Positions 41,553 through 51,666 of a stretch of DNA of 64,000 bases are shown here, in pieces. Numbering within the stretch: position 1 is the stretch's first letter; each line of letters begins with the position of its first letter. The position numbers and the translations under genes were made by a program. The notes beneath the pieces are model-generated. The model ran no database searches. It was not told the origin of the DNA and was given only the letters and a program-made list of their open reading frames with translations. The stretch spans positions 1-64,000 of the forward strand of contig CAMJHF010000015.1 of the NCBI GenBank assembly GCA_946405435.1. The letters run 5' to 3'. Source of the DNA: an uncultured Bacteroidales bacterium (GTDB lineage Bacteria; Bacteroidota; Bacteroidia; Bacteroidales; UBA932).

Positions 41553-43004
41553 ATGACAGATATCGACATCAATGATCTGGCCTCCGCACAGGAATACAAA
41601 GAAGGCTTCGTGACCGAAGTGGAGCAGGAGTATGTGCCCAAAGGCCTGAACGAAGATATAATAAAGCTGATTTCCGCCAAGAAGCAGGAGCCGCAGTGGC
41701 TTCTTGACTTCCGCCTGGACGCCTTTCGGAAATGGCAGAAGATGAAGGAGCCGCACTGGGGCCATCTTAAGCTGCCAAAGATTGACTATCAGGATATTAT
41801 CTACTATGCTGCCCCCAAGAAGGACAGCGACCGCCCCAAGGAAATCGACCCGGCTCTCATGGAGACCTTCGACAAGCTGGGCATTCCGCTCAAGGAGCGC
41901 GAAGTGCTGGCCGGCGTCAAGAGCAAGGAAGTTGCGGTGGATGCCGTGTTCGACTCGGTGAGCGTGACTACCACTTTCCGTAAAACCCTGGCGGACAAGG
42001 GAATAATATTCTGTTCCTTCTCCGAGGCCGTGCGCGAGCACCCGGACCTGGTGCGAAAGTACCTGGCTACGGTGGTTCCCGTGGGCGACAACTTCTTTGC
42101 CGCGCTCAACTCCGCGGTCTTCTCCGACGGTTCCTTTTGCTATGTGCCCAAGGGTGTGGAGTGTCCCATGGAACTGAGCAGCTACTTCCGCATCAACGCC
42201 GCAGGCACCGGGCAGTTCGAGCGCACGCTCATCGTGGCCGACGAGGGCGCCCGCCTCAGTTACATGGAAGGCTGCACCGCCCCCATGCGCGACGAAAACC
42301 AGCTGCATGCAGCCGTGGTGGAAATCATAGTCGAGAAAGACGCGGACGTGAAATACAGCACCGTCCAGAACTGGTATCCAGGCGATGCGCAGGGCCGGGG
42401 CGGCATACTCAACCTCGTGACCAAGAGGGGATTGTGCAGGGGCGAAGGCTCTCACCTTAGCTGGACGCAGGTCGAGACCGGCTCTGCCGTGACGTGGAAG
42501 TACCCCAGTACCATACTCAAAGGGGACTACAGTTCCTCTGAGTTCTATTCCGTGGCCATGACTGGCAACTACCAGCAGGCCGACACCGGCACCAAGATGA
42601 TTCACCTTGGCCGCGGGACCCGCAGCAGGATAGTCTCCAAGGGCATATCCGCCGGCCACAGCGAGAACAGCTACCGCGGCCTTGTGCACATAGGCCCCGG
42701 AGCCGCAGGGGCGCGGAATTTCTCTTCCTGCGACTCTCTGCTGATAGGCTCGCAGTGCGGTGCCCACACCTTCCCGGTCATCAAGAATTACTGCCCGCAG
42801 GCGGTGGTGGAGCACGAGGCCACGACTTCCAAAATCAGCGACGACCAGCTCTTCTACTGCGGCCAGAGGGGCATTGGCCCAGAGGATGCAACAGCCTTGA
42901 TAGTTGGTGGTTACGCCAAGGAAGTGCTGAGCCGTCTGCCCATGGAGTTTGCCATCGAAGCCCAAAAGCTGCTGAGCGTTTCACTTGAAGGTGCGGTAGG
43001 ATGA
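41553..43004 (+). CDS. sufB: Fe-S cluster assembly protein SufB
   Basis: 483 aa. Scaffold subunit of SufBC(2)D. Typical start region ([20 protein letters not shown]) and core: [76 protein letters not shown]. The C-terminal Cys (CGAHTFP) and [15 protein letters not shown] are conserved. Overlaps pnuC by 4 nt. Confidence 0.97.
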   Translation: MTDIDINDLASAQEYKEGFVTEVEQEYVPKGLNEDIIKLISAKKQEPQWLLDFRLDAFRKWQKMKEPHWGHLKLPKIDYQDIIYYAAPKKDSDRPKEIDPALMETFDKLGIPLKEREVLAGVKSKEVAVDAVFDSVSVTTTFRKTLADKGIIFCSFSEAVREHPDLVRKYLATVVPVGDNFFAALNSAVFSDGSFCYVPKGVECPMELSSYFRINAAGTGQFERTLIVADEGARLSYMEGCTAPMRDENQLHAAVVEIIVEKDADVKYSTVQNWYPGDAQGRGGILNLVTKRGLCRGEGSHLSWTQVETGSAVTWKYPSTILKGDYSSSEFYSVAMTGNYQQADTGTKMIHLGRGTRSRIVSKGISAGHSENSYRGLVHIGPGAAGARNFSSCDSLLIGSQCGAHTFPVIKNYCPQAVVEHEATTSKISDDQLFYCGQRGIGPEDATALIVGGYAKEVLSRLPMEFAIEAQKLLSVSLEGAVG

Positions 43005-43600
43005 GCTGGGTGGAAATCATATCGGCGGTACTTGGACTCAGTTGCGTTTTTCTGGCGGGCCGGGGCTCCAAATACAACTTCTGGGTGGGATATGTCTACA
43101 ACATATTCCTCTTCGTGCTCTTTTGGCGCCAGCACCTCTACAGCGCCATGCTCATCCAGCCGGTGGCTTTCGCCATCAATGCCTACGGCCACTGGCGCTG
43201 GACGCACCCCAAAGCGGAAGAGAAAAACTCCAGCGGCGACCTCAAGATAGGCAGGATGCAGCTGTGGCAATGGGTGAACATGTTCACCGTGGTCATCCTG
43301 TGCGGCCTTCTGTGGGCGATAGCCCTTCAGTGGCTTCCCGAAAAGTGGCCCGATATTTTCGCCCCCGACCCCCAGCCCCTGCTGGATTCATTCGTGCTCA
43401 TGCTCACCCTGTGCGCCCAGTTCATGAGCGCCCGCAAATACTGGGAATGCTGGATAGTCTGGCTGGTGGTGAACGTAGCCAACGTAGTGCTCTACATCAG
43501 CTCCGGCCTGTACGTGATGCCGGTCGTGAGCCTGCTCTACATCGCCAACGGAATCTGGTCGCTGGTGAGTTGGAAAAGTAAATACAACAGAAATGAATGA
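43001..43600 (+). CDS. pnuC: PnuC-type transporter, inserted in the suf operon
   Basis: 199 aa with about 7 membrane helices. The WKxxYxW-like motifs of PnuC are represented ([48 protein letters not shown]). PnuC proteins import nicotinamide riboside or related vitamins. Lies between sufB and sufC with short overlaps on both sides; NAD precursor transport has no obvious link to Fe-S assembly. Confidence 0.8.
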   Translation: MSWVEIISAVLGLSCVFLAGRGSKYNFWVGYVYNIFLFVLFWRQHLYSAMLIQPVAFAINAYGHWRWTHPKAEEKNSSGDLKIGRMQLWQWVNMFTVVILCGLLWAIALQWLPEKWPDIFAPDPQPLLDSFVLMLTLCAQFMSARKYWECWIVWLVVNVANVVLYISSGLYVMPVVSLLYIANGIWSLVSWKSKYNRNE

Positions 43601-44345
43601 TATATTGTTAGAAATCAAGGACCTGCACGCCGGAATAGAGGGACGTGAGATACTTAAGGGCGTGAATCTTACCATACGCCGCGGCGAAGTGCATGCCGTC
43701 ATGGGGCCCAACGGCGCCGGAAAATCCACCTTGAGCGCCGTGCTGGCCGGCCGGGCAGATTACACCGTGACCGCCGGCAGCGCCACCTACTGCGGCCGCG
43801 ACCTTCTGGCCCTGCCCCCCGAGGAGCGTTCCTGGGCCGGGATATTCCTGAGCTTCCAGTATCCGGTGGAGATTCCCGGTGTGAGCATAACCAATTTCAT
43901 GAAGGCGGCGATAGGCGCCCGCCGCAAGGCCCAGGGCCTGCCGGAGCTCAAGCCGGCGGAGTTCCTGAAGCTACTCAAAGACAAGATGGCCCTTGTGCAG
44001 ATGAAAGGCGAATTCGCCAAGCGCGAGGTCAATGTGGGCTTCTCCGGAGGCGAGAAAAAGCGCAATGAGATATTCCAGATGGCTATGCTCGAGCCCACGC
44101 TCAGCATCCTGGACGAAACCGACAGCGGCCTGGACGTAGACGCCCTCCGCATTGTCGCCGACGGCGTGAACCGTCTGCGCACGCCCGAGTCGGCCACGAT
44201 AGTCATCACCCACTACCAGCGCCTGCTGGAATACATAGTCCCCGATGTGGTCCACGTCCTCAAGGACGGCCGCATCGTGCGCACCGGCGGCAGGGAACTG
44301 GTGGATCTTATTGAGAACCAAGGCTATGACGGCATCGAAGGATAA
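43593..44345 (+). CDS. sufC: Fe-S cluster assembly ATPase SufC
   Basis: 250-aa ABC ATPase. Walker A GPNGAGKST, signature FSGGEKKRNEI, Walker B LSILDETDSGLDVDALR. Overlaps pnuC by 8 nt and sufD by 20 nt. Confidence 0.97.
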   Translation: MNDILLEIKDLHAGIEGREILKGVNLTIRRGEVHAVMGPNGAGKSTLSAVLAGRADYTVTAGSATYCGRDLLALPPEERSWAGIFLSFQYPVEIPGVSITNFMKAAIGARRKAQGLPELKPAEFLKLLKDKMALVQMKGEFAKREVNVGFSGGEKKRNEIFQMAMLEPTLSILDETDSGLDVDALRIVADGVNRLRTPESATIVITHYQRLLEYIVPDVVHVLKDGRIVRTGGRELVDLIENQGYDGIEG

Positions 44346-44898
44346 AGAAGTGATAGTGGTAGGGCGCGATCCCATGCCCGCGGTGCTTCACCTCGGAGCC
44401 GGGGAGAGCCTTCACCTTACGCTCATCGTGCCCGAGGGTACCAGCTGCGAGAAGGCCCTAGAGATTCACCTGGACGGTCCCGGCGCTTCGCTCGACCTTG
44501 CCGGCGCCTGGCGCTGCACCTCCTCCGAGCGCGTCCGCCTGCAGGTAATCGTGCGCCACAACGCCCCCGGGTGCCATTCCGAGCAGCTTTTCAAGGGAGT
44601 GGTGAGCGGCAGCGCCAAGGCTGAATTTGATGGCCTTGTGTATGTGGCGCCCGGCGCCATGAAGACCGTCGCCCATCAGCAGGCGCACTCGCTGCTGCTT
44701 TCCGAGGGCGCGTTCTGCGAGGCCCGCCCCCAGCTGGAAATATACGCCGACGACGTGGAATGCTCGCACGGTGCCACCACCGGCTATCTTAACCCGGAAG
44801 AACTCTTCTACATGCGCAGCCGCGGCATCCCCGAGGCAGAGGCCCGCGCAATGCAGGTCGAGGCCTTCCTCGCCCCGGTATTGAACCGCACCGTATGA
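44326..44898 (+). CDS. sufD: SufD-like protein, unusually short
   Basis: 190 aa from ATG 44326, inside the end of sufC; the track start 44245 is an out-of-frame extension. The C-terminal beta-helix core and the conserved ECSHGATTGYLNPEELFYMR are present. SufD is usually above 300 aa; here the N-terminal helical domain and part of the beta-helix are missing, yet the frame is intact. It is the only SufD candidate in the operon. Confidence 0.85.
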   Translation: MTASKDKEVIVVGRDPMPAVLHLGAGESLHLTLIVPEGTSCEKALEIHLDGPGASLDLAGAWRCTSSERVRLQVIVRHNAPGCHSEQLFKGVVSGSAKAEFDGLVYVAPGAMKTVAHQQAHSLLLSEGAFCEARPQLEIYADDVECSHGATTGYLNPEELFYMRSRGIPEAEARAMQVEAFLAPVLNRTV

Positions 44899-45695
44899 TA
44901 CTGAACACCTGTACCAAGGTCAATGTGGGCCTGAACGTGCTGCGCCGCCGCTCCGATGGATACCACGACATCGAAACGCTGTTCGTGCCCTACTACGGCT
45001 ATTCCGACACCATAACCGTGGAGCCGTCAAAATATCTGACGATATCGATAGACCACCCGGACTATACGCTTTGGGATCCATTTGAAGACCTTACGGTGAA
45101 GGCCTGGCGGCTTCTGAAGGCGGATTTTCCGGACCTGCCGGCAGTTAGTATCCATCTGCAGAAACAGGCTCCCGTCGGGGCCGGGCTTGGCGGCGGCAGC
45201 GCCGATGCGGCTTTCATGCTCCGCGGCCTTACCGAGTTGTTTTCCCTCGGCCTTGACACCGCAGCATTGGTCTCCTATGCATCCCGCCTGGGCTCCGACT
45301 GTGCGTTTTTCATCCACTGCCGCCCCATGTTCGCCACCGGCAGGGGAGAAGTGCTGGAGCCGTTCGACATAGATCTCTCGGCATTCGAACTCCGGGTAGA
45401 GGTTCCCCTTGACTCCGAGGGCAATCCCGTCGCCGTCAGCACCAAGGAAGCCTACGCCGGCATCGTCCCCCGCAACCTATGGACCCCCTCGGCCGGAACA
45501 GAGGTACCGCTGCGCGAAGCCCTCCGCCTCCCGGTCGAACAGTGGCGCGGCGTGGTAGTCAACGACTTCGAGACCACCGTCTGCCCCCTCCACCCCGAAA
45601 TCCCGGCCCTGATAGAAGATTTCTACCGCCGGGGCGCCATCTACGCCGCCATGTCTGGTTCCGGCTCATCCGTTTTCGGATTCTTCCGAAAATAA
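44895..45695 (+). CDS. ispE: 4-diphosphocytidyl-2-C-methyl-D-erythritol kinase
   Basis: 266 aa. GHMP kinase of the MEP isoprenoid pathway. Substrate motif TKVNVGLNVLRRRSDGYHDI, ATP-binding PVGAGLGGGSADAAFML, and C-terminal GAIYAAMSGSGSSVFGFF. Overlaps sufD by 4 nt, so it is probably co-transcribed with suf. Confidence 0.95.
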   Translation: MILNTCTKVNVGLNVLRRRSDGYHDIETLFVPYYGYSDTITVEPSKYLTISIDHPDYTLWDPFEDLTVKAWRLLKADFPDLPAVSIHLQKQAPVGAGLGGGSADAAFMLRGLTELFSLGLDTAALVSYASRLGSDCAFFIHCRPMFATGRGEVLEPFDIDLSAFELRVEVPLDSEGNPVAVSTKEAYAGIVPRNLWTPSAGTEVPLREALRLPVEQWRGVVVNDFETTVCPLHPEIPALIEDFYRRGAIYAAMSGSGSSVFGFFRK

Positions 45696-45696
45696 C

Positions 45697-45704
45697 TATC
45701 TTTG
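45697..45704 (+). promoter_or_regulatory. -7 promoter box of the DUF5686 gene
   Basis: TATCTTTG, 12 nt before the ATG. Confidence 0.5.
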
Positions 45705-45716
45705 TAGTTTGTATCA

Positions 45717-48278
45717 ATGAAACGCGCATTGCTCATACTGGCGATGCTTTTTGCCGCCCTGTCTCTCGGCGCCCAGACCACCAAGGTCCGCGGCGTCGTC
45801 ACCGACGCTGAAACTGGCGAGCCGATCCCTTTCGCAGGCATTTTTTTCAAGGGTACGACCATAGGCCTCACCGCCGACATCGACGGCAAGTATACCCTCG
45901 AGACCCGTGACCCTGCGGCAAAGATCCTTGTCTGCCAGCTGCTTGGCTATGATGTCCAGGAAGTACCGGTCAAGCAAGGCGCCTTCACGGAGGTGAATTT
46001 CAAGCTCAAACTCACCGACAACCAGTTGTCCGGAGCCTTCGTCAAGGCCGACAACCGTCTCATAAAGCGCCTGCTGCGCAACATCGACGCCCACCGCGAC
46101 CGCAACGACCCCGACCGCCGTCCGTACTACAAGTGCAAGGTATACAACAAGATGGAGCTGGACCTCACGCATCCACGCGAGCAGCTTCGAAGCAAGGCCT
46201 TCCTGCGCGAGTTCGGCTTTGTGTTCGACTACATCGATACTTCGGTGGTGAGCGGCGTGCCGTATCTGCCCGCCATGATTTCCGAGTCGGTAGTCGAGCG
46301 CAGGCATAGCGACTCTCCCGATATCGACAATGAGACGGTGCTGGCCAACCGCATCTCCGGCATCAACCCCGACCACAACATGCTGAGCCAGTTCACCGGC
46401 AGCATGCACCTTCGGGTTAATTTCTACCGTCCCTTCATCAACAGCTTCGACGTAGAGTTCCCCTCGCCCATCCAGAACAGCGGCCTGCTCTATTACAACT
46501 ACTTCATAGTAGACTCGCTGCAGGTGGACGGGCGCAAGACCTACGTGGTCCGTTACCATCCCAAGAAAGGCATCTCAACCCCCGCCCTTGACGGCGAGAT
46601 GCGCATCGACGCCGAAGAGTTCGCCCTCAAGAGCATCAAGGCCAAGATGGTCAAGGGAGGCAATGTGAACTGGCTCCGCGACATAGTGCTGGAGACTGAT
46701 TATCAGCGGCTTCCGGACTCCACATGGTTCTACAAGCAAGACAAGCTCTACGCCGATTTCTCCATAGCGCTGGGCGATTCTTCCAGGGTGATGTCTGTCA
46801 TCGGCACACGCCAGCTCAATTATTCCGACCTGGATTTCAGTCCCATTGCAATCGAGGACATGCAGGCGGGCGAGGGCAAGGTCAAGGTGTTGGAAGAGGC
46901 CAATCACCGCGACGAGGCCTTCTGGCAGGAAGCCCGCCCCTACGAGCTTACCCGCAAGGAGCAGGACATCTACAAGATGGTGGACCAGATCCAGGACGCT
47001 CCGCTGTACAAGAATGCCTACACCATCATCTATACGCTGGTTACCGAATACTGGGACATCGGGCCGATAGGCATCGGCCCGTACATACAGCTCATAAGCA
47101 ACAACAGCCTCGAGGGCTTCAAGCCCAGACTCGGAATCCATACCTCCAAGGAACTCAGCAAGAAGTTCCGCTGGACGGGATTCCTGGCCTACGGGTTCAG
47201 GGACAAGCAGTTCAAGGGAGGGCTGACATACGAGCACCTTTTCAACAAGGAACCGTTCCGAAAGCTCACTCTGGATGCCTCCTACGACGTGTTCCAGCTT
47301 GGAAAAGGCAGCAGCAACCTTACCAGCGGCAACCTGCTGGCCTCCATCTGGGGCGGAACTTCACGCATGGCTCCGCGCAGCAACTTCTCCGCCTTCTACG
47401 AGCATGAATTCTCCATGAATTTCAATGCCTACGCCGAGGTGGCGCTGCGCCGCTATTTCTCCAATGCATTCGTGCCTATGGATACATGGGAGACGGTGGA
47501 CGGAAGGCCGGTCTCGCTCCCGAGCGTGGCCACCAACGAGCTGCGCCTGCAGGCCCGCTTCTCCAGGGAAGAAACGGTCAACAGGGGCTACTTCGTCAAG
47601 TCCTACGTCCACACTTTCCACCCTGTCTGGACCATAGACCTTTCGGGTTCCATCCCCGGGATCCGAAAGGGCGACGTGGGCTATTTCAAGCCGCAGTTGT
47701 ATGTGGACTGGAAGTTCAGGATCCCGCCTTTCGGCATGTCGGACATGCATTTCAATGCCGGAGCCATCATCGGGCAGGTGCCCTGGCCCATGCTCAACCT
47801 GTTCCCCGGCAACGCCACCAACATTCTGGACAAGAGCGCATTCTCATGCATGGAGTACTTCGAATTCGCCTCGGACAGGTGGGCGTCGCTAATCTGGTAT
47901 CACAATCTTAACGGTTTCATACTCGGCAAGATACCGCTTCTCCGCAAGCTCCAGCTCCGCGAAGAGTTCAGCGCCAAGATTGCCTACGGCATGCTGTCCG
48001 ACGCCAACAATGGCACAGACCCGTCATACGGTGCGCTTACCCGCTTCCCTACGCATGTCTATCCCCAGCGCGGCGGCGGAGCGTTCACCTATACCACCCA
48101 GCCTATGGGCGGCGTGCCCTATGTCGAGCTTGGCATAGGCGTATCCAACATCTTCCGGCTGCTCCGGGTCGATTACGTCCGCAGGATTACGCACACCAAG
48201 GTCCCGGGACCGGACGGAACATTGGTTCCCGCCCGCCGTCTCTGGACCATCAATGTGGGTATGGAACTGCGCTTCTAG
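45717..48278 (+). CDS. DUF5686/carboxypeptidase-like outer-membrane protein
   Basis: 853 aa. Signal peptide, an N-terminal carboxypeptidase-D regulatory-like beta-sandwich (KVRGVVTDAETGEPIPFAGI, DIDGKYTLETRD) as in TonB receptors but no plug domain. The rest resembles DUF5686: a large beta-rich region with a barrel-like C-terminus ending in a terminal Phe (NVGMELRF). Its last codons overlap the converging ALDH stop by 4 nt (CTAG). Confidence 0.85.
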   Translation: MKRALLILAMLFAALSLGAQTTKVRGVVTDAETGEPIPFAGIFFKGTTIGLTADIDGKYTLETRDPAAKILVCQLLGYDVQEVPVKQGAFTEVNFKLKLTDNQLSGAFVKADNRLIKRLLRNIDAHRDRNDPDRRPYYKCKVYNKMELDLTHPREQLRSKAFLREFGFVFDYIDTSVVSGVPYLPAMISESVVERRHSDSPDIDNETVLANRISGINPDHNMLSQFTGSMHLRVNFYRPFINSFDVEFPSPIQNSGLLYYNYFIVDSLQVDGRKTYVVRYHPKKGISTPALDGEMRIDAEEFALKSIKAKMVKGGNVNWLRDIVLETDYQRLPDSTWFYKQDKLYADFSIALGDSSRVMSVIGTRQLNYSDLDFSPIAIEDMQAGEGKVKVLEEANHRDEAFWQEARPYELTRKEQDIYKMVDQIQDAPLYKNAYTIIYTLVTEYWDIGPIGIGPYIQLISNNSLEGFKPRLGIHTSKELSKKFRWTGFLAYGFRDKQFKGGLTYEHLFNKEPFRKLTLDASYDVFQLGKGSSNLTSGNLLASIWGGTSRMAPRSNFSAFYEHEFSMNFNAYAEVALRRYFSNAFVPMDTWETVDGRPVSLPSVATNELRLQARFSREETVNRGYFVKSYVHTFHPVWTIDLSGSIPGIRKGDVGYFKPQLYVDWKFRIPPFGMSDMHFNAGAIIGQVPWPMLNLFPGNATNILDKSAFSCMEYFEFASDRWASLIWYHNLNGFILGKIPLLRKLQLREEFSAKIAYGMLSDANNGTDPSYGALTRFPTHVYPQRGGGAFTYTTQPMGGVPYVELGIGVSNIFRLLRVDYVRRITHTKVPGPDGTLVPARRLWTINVGMELRF

Positions 48279-49666
48279 CCGAGCAGCAACATCTTTTTGA
48301 CCAGCTTGAACATTCCGTACGGCATGTAGCGGAACTTGAGGTCTATTGCGGTAGGGGTTACGAGCACTGAGCGTTCGTGGCTGAAAGCCAGGAAACTGCG
48401 CTCGCTGTGGTAGTTGCCCATGCCGGAATTGCCTACGCCGCCGAACGGAATCTTGCTGTTGGCGATATGCATGATGACGTCGTTGATGCAGGCGCCGCCC
48501 GAAGTGGTGCGGGACAGGATGTCCCATCCGTCTGTTTTCTTGCCAAAGTAGTAGAAAGCCAGTGGCTTTTCCCTACTGCAGACGAACTTCTCGACCTCGC
48601 TTCTCTCCTTGAATGTCATGACGGGGAATATGGGACCGAAAATCTCCTCCTGCATCACCGGTGCGTCAGGACTCACGCCGCCCAGCAGCGTGGGCTCTAT
48701 CCAGCGGGTGGCGGCGTCGGAGCGCCCTCCGGCAAGCACTTTACCGTCCTTGAGGTAGGAGGTGAGGCGTGCGAAGGCGCGGTCGTGGACGATATGTACG
48801 TAGTGCTTTGCGTCTTTGGTGCCGTCGGGATACAGGCTGGCAAGTTCCTGCTTGAACGCCTCCACGAAGGTGTCCTTTATATCCTCGTGCAGGAACAGAT
48901 AGTCGGGGGCGATGCAGGTCTGTCCGCTGTTCAGGCATTTGCCCCAGGCGATGCGGCGTGCCGCCAGCCGGATGTCGGCGTCCTTGTCCACTATGCAGGG
49001 ACTCTTGCCTCCAAGTTCAAGCACCAGCGGGGTGAGGTACTTGGCCTGGGCCTCCATGACTTTCTTCCCAAGGGCAGGGCTGCCTGTAAAGAACACCAGG
49101 TCGAAACGGGTGTCGAACAGCTGTGCGTTGACCTCGCGGTTGCCCTGCACCACTGCGATGTACTTGCTGTCGAAGCTGTCTTCTATCATCTTCTGCAGGG
49201 TGTCCGATACGTTGGGAACATAGGGAGAGGGCTTGAGGATTGCTGTGCAGCCGGCGGCGATGGCTCCTACCAGAGGGCTGAGCAGCAGCTGCACGGGGTA
49301 GTTCCAGGGCGACACGATTAGCGTGCACCCGAGAGGCTCGCGGATTATGTAACTGCTGGAAGGAATGCCGGTGAGGGGCGTGGGACGCTTGCGGCGGCGG
49401 GCCCATTTACCTACGTGCTTCAGGGCATCTGAAATCTCGCCGAACACGAGACCGATCTCGGTCATGAAGGCCTCCTCGTAGGATTTGTGAAGGTCGGTCC
49501 AGAGGGCGTCGCAAAGGGGTTTTTCCCATTTCTGCAGGGCGCTTTGCAGGGCGCGGAGCTGCTGCTTGCGGAATGAGATATCGCGGGTGGTGCCGGTTGC
49601 GAAGAAGGCGCGCTGCTCCGCGGTGAGAGCCTCGATGCGTGCCGCAGGGGTGTTGGTGAGTATCAT
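48275..49666 (-). CDS. Aldehyde dehydrogenase (class 3-like)
   Basis: 463 aa. NAD(P)-binding LIVSPWNYPVQLLLSPLVGA, FTGSPALGKKV, catalytic Glu in LVLELGGKSPC and catalytic Cys in NSGQTCIAPDY. The short form resembles fatty aldehyde dehydrogenases. Start overlaps the SDR stop (ATGA), suggesting an oxidation pair (alcohol to aldehyde to acid). Confidence 0.93.
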   Translation of the reverse strand: MILTNTPAARIEALTAEQRAFFATGTTRDISFRKQQLRALQSALQKWEKPLCDALWTDLHKSYEEAFMTEIGLVFGEISDALKHVGKWARRRKRPTPLTGIPSSSYIIREPLGCTLIVSPWNYPVQLLLSPLVGAIAAGCTAILKPSPYVPNVSDTLQKMIEDSFDSKYIAVVQGNREVNAQLFDTRFDLVFFTGSPALGKKVMEAQAKYLTPLVLELGGKSPCIVDKDADIRLAARRIAWGKCLNSGQTCIAPDYLFLHEDIKDTFVEAFKQELASLYPDGTKDAKHYVHIVHDRAFARLTSYLKDGKVLAGGRSDAATRWIEPTLLGGVSPDAPVMQEEIFGPIFPVMTFKERSEVEKFVCSREKPLAFYYFGKKTDGWDILSRTTSGGACINDVIMHIANSKIPFGGVGNSGMGNYHSERSFLAFSHERSVLVTPTAIDLKFRYMPYGMFKLVKKMLLLG

Positions 49667-50469
49667 TTCTGTCTGCCTTTAAAGTGGTCCATTACAGTGT
49701 ATAGTCCGCATACGTCGCCGAACAGCGGATCGAAGATGGCTCCTGGGAGCAGGCCCTGCATGAGGCGGATGAAGTGCTCCGAGAAGGGGATGCCCTTGTA
49801 GCGCTTGTTCTTCTCGATGGCACGTAGCGTCTTGGCGGCCACCACTTCCGGGTCCTGGATCTTGAAGAAGGAGCGGATGCCGTCGAACATGCCGGTGTTT
49901 ATGAAGTAGGGGGCGATGGTGGTTACCCGTACGGGGCTCTTGGCGCGGTGGAGTTCTATCCAAAGCGACTCGGACCAGCCGATGGCAGCCCACTTGCTGG
50001 AAGTGTATAGGGCCATCTTGGGCAGGGCGAGCATGCCTGCGGACGAGGTTACGTTGCAGATGTGTCCCTTGCCGAGGGCCTGCATGTCTTTGAGAATGCG
50101 CAGGGTCACGAACATGGCCCCCTTGGTGTTAATGTCTATGGTGCGGATTATGTCGGTGTCGGTCTGTTCGGCGAACACCTTGTTGTTGGTGATGATGCCG
50201 GCGCAGTTTATGAGTATGTCGATTCCGGGGCAGACGGCCTTGGTCTGGGAGTAGGCGATGTCAACCGATTCGGGCGAGGAAATGTCGGCCTTGAATCCGT
50301 CTACTTTGCCGAGGGTGGAGAACTCTGATATGGTTGCATCGAGTGCAGCCTGGTTTATATCCCAGATAATAAGATGGCTGGCTCCTTTCTCAATGGCCAT
50401 GCGGCCCATGATTTTACCGATTCCGGAGCATCCTCCGGTAATCAGAACTGTGTTTCCTTGAAATTTCAT
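49663..50469 (-). CDS. Short-chain dehydrogenase/reductase
   Basis: 268 aa. Rossmann GGCSGIGK, NCAG, catalytic Ser in VTSSAGM and YTSSK (Tyr/Lys). The family suggests retinol- or steroid-type oxidoreductases, but the substrate is unknown. Operon with the ALDH gene. No gene seen in the 95 bp between it and rimM. Confidence 0.9.
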   Translation of the reverse strand: MKFQGNTVLITGGCSGIGKIMGRMAIEKGASHLIIWDINQAALDATISEFSTLGKVDGFKADISSPESVDIAYSQTKAVCPGIDILINCAGIITNNKVFAEQTDTDIIRTIDINTKGAMFVTLRILKDMQALGKGHICNVTSSAGMLALPKMALYTSSKWAAIGWSESLWIELHRAKSPVRVTTIAPYFINTGMFDGIRSFFKIQDPEVVAAKTLRAIEKNKRYKGIPFSEHFIRLMQGLLPGAIFDPLFGDVCGLYTVMDHFKGRQK

Positions 50470-50564
50470 TCTTCAGCATGGTTTTAGTACGCGAAGATAT
50501 GTCCGGATTCGCGTATTTCAAACCGAATTCGCCACTTTGGGAGGCAATTTCGCCACATTTCAGG

Positions 50565-51029
50565 CTACACCAGCCCTTCGGGGAGGTTCATCACCAGGAT
50601 GTGATGGATGGGGTTGACTTCGACTATGAAGTCTTCGTGGAGGGGAATGAGGGTATCTCCGACTTCAAGGCAAGGGTTGCCGGGGATGTCTTCCAGGCCG
50701 GTGACTTCGCCCACCATGGTTTCGCCGTCGTAGAGTGTCCAGCCGGTAAAGTCTTCGAAGCCGTCGTCTTCGTACTCGATGTCCAGGCATATTTCCCGGC
50801 CCACGAGTTCCTCGGCGTCGGCAAGGGAATCAGTGTCGGTGAGATGGACGATGGCGCGGCTGCTTCCCTTGGGCGAAAGTCTTTCGATAAAAAATGGAAC
50901 CGGCAGTCCATCGAAAACGATGAATACCGGTTCCTCGGTGTTGATTTCCGAAGCTTCGATGTCGAGCAGCCCTATGAGGACATCTCCATCGATGCCATTG
51001 GATTTCAGGATTTTGGCTATAGGAAGCAT
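50565..51029 (-). CDS. rimM: Ribosome maturation factor RimM
   Basis: 154 aa. Two barrel domains: the N-terminal IAKILKSNGIDGDVLIG (the family has K.HG..G) and the C-terminal PRC barrel (LIPLHEDFIVEVNPIHHILV). Assists 30S maturation together with S16; the two genes overlap by 1 nt. Confidence 0.9.
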   Translation of the reverse strand: MLPIAKILKSNGIDGDVLIGLLDIEASEINTEEPVFIVFDGLPVPFFIERLSPKGSSRAIVHLTDTDSLADAEELVGREICLDIEYEDDGFEDFTGWTLYDGETMVGEVTGLEDIPGNPCLEVGDTLIPLHEDFIVEVNPIHHILVMNLPEGLV

Positions 51030-51574
51030 TATGCTTCTGCGGGAGCCTCAGCCTCTGCGGCTTCCTCTGCGGGAGCCTCGGCAGCTGCCTTCTCGGCGGC
51101 CTGTGCGGCGGCGAGCTCGGCGGCCTTCTTGGCGATGGCCTCGGCGCGTGCCTCGTTGACCTTGGCCTCTTCGGCCTTGGCGGCCTTGCGGGCCTCGATG
51201 GCGGCGTTCTTCAGGCCGGTCTTCTTGGCCTCGATCTTGGCATCCCTCTCGGCCTTCCAGTCGTTCCATTTCTTGTCGGCAACATCCTGGGTCAGAGCTC
51301 CTTTGGCTACGCCACCGTCGAGGTGGTGCCTGAGGAGGACGCCCTCATAGGAGAGGATGCGGCGGGTGACAAGGGTGGGCTCGGCGCCAACCTTGATCCA
51401 AGCCAGTGCGCGCTCGAAGTTGAGCACGATGGTAGCAGGGTTGGTGTTGGGGTTGTAGGTACCGATTTCTTCGATGTAACGACCGTCACGCGGGGAGCGT
51501 GAGTCTGCCACTACAATGTGGAAGAATGCGAAATTCTTCTTACCGTGGCGCTGTAAACGAATCTTAACAGCCAT
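51029..51574 (-). CDS. rpsP: 30S ribosomal protein S16
   Basis: 181 aa. Core [32 protein letters not shown] and [20 protein letters not shown] are diagnostic. The C-terminal ~90 residues are a Lys/Ala/Glu-rich extension, as in Bacteroidota S16. Confidence 0.97.
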   Translation of the reverse strand: MAVKIRLQRHGKKNFAFFHIVVADSRSPRDGRYIEEIGTYNPNTNPATIVLNFERALAWIKVGAEPTLVTRRILSYEGVLLRHHLDGGVAKGALTQDVADKKWNDWKAERDAKIEAKKTGLKNAAIEARKAAKAEEAKVNEARAEAIAKKAAELAAAQAAEKAAAEAPAEEAAEAEAPAEA

Positions 51575-51607
51575 TGTGAATCTGTTTGTTTATAAATTAT
51601 ACTTAAA

Positions 51608-51664
51608 AGTCCGCCCTACCCGAGGGCGGACTGCAAAGGTAGTAAAACTTTGAGAATTAGCAAA
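51608..51664 (-). promoter_or_regulatory. rpsP promoter overlapping a terminator-like hairpin
   Basis: Minus strand: TTTG (51661-51664)-N19-TACCTTTG (51634-51641). Next comes the hairpin AGTCCGCCC-TCGGGTA-GGGCGGACT, followed by TTTAAG (51608-51632). The expected transcription start falls within the hairpin's 5' arm. The hairpin could end pgk read-through or form a structured 5' leader for rpsP. Confidence 0.7.
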
Positions 51665-51666
51665 CT

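Noticed and set aside
39198-42965. 1255-aa antisense ORF
   Set aside because: It runs opposite the sulfatase and sufB genes, which have clear family motifs. High GC with few stops on the opposite strand explains it, and its residues (His/Val/Gly-rich) match no family.
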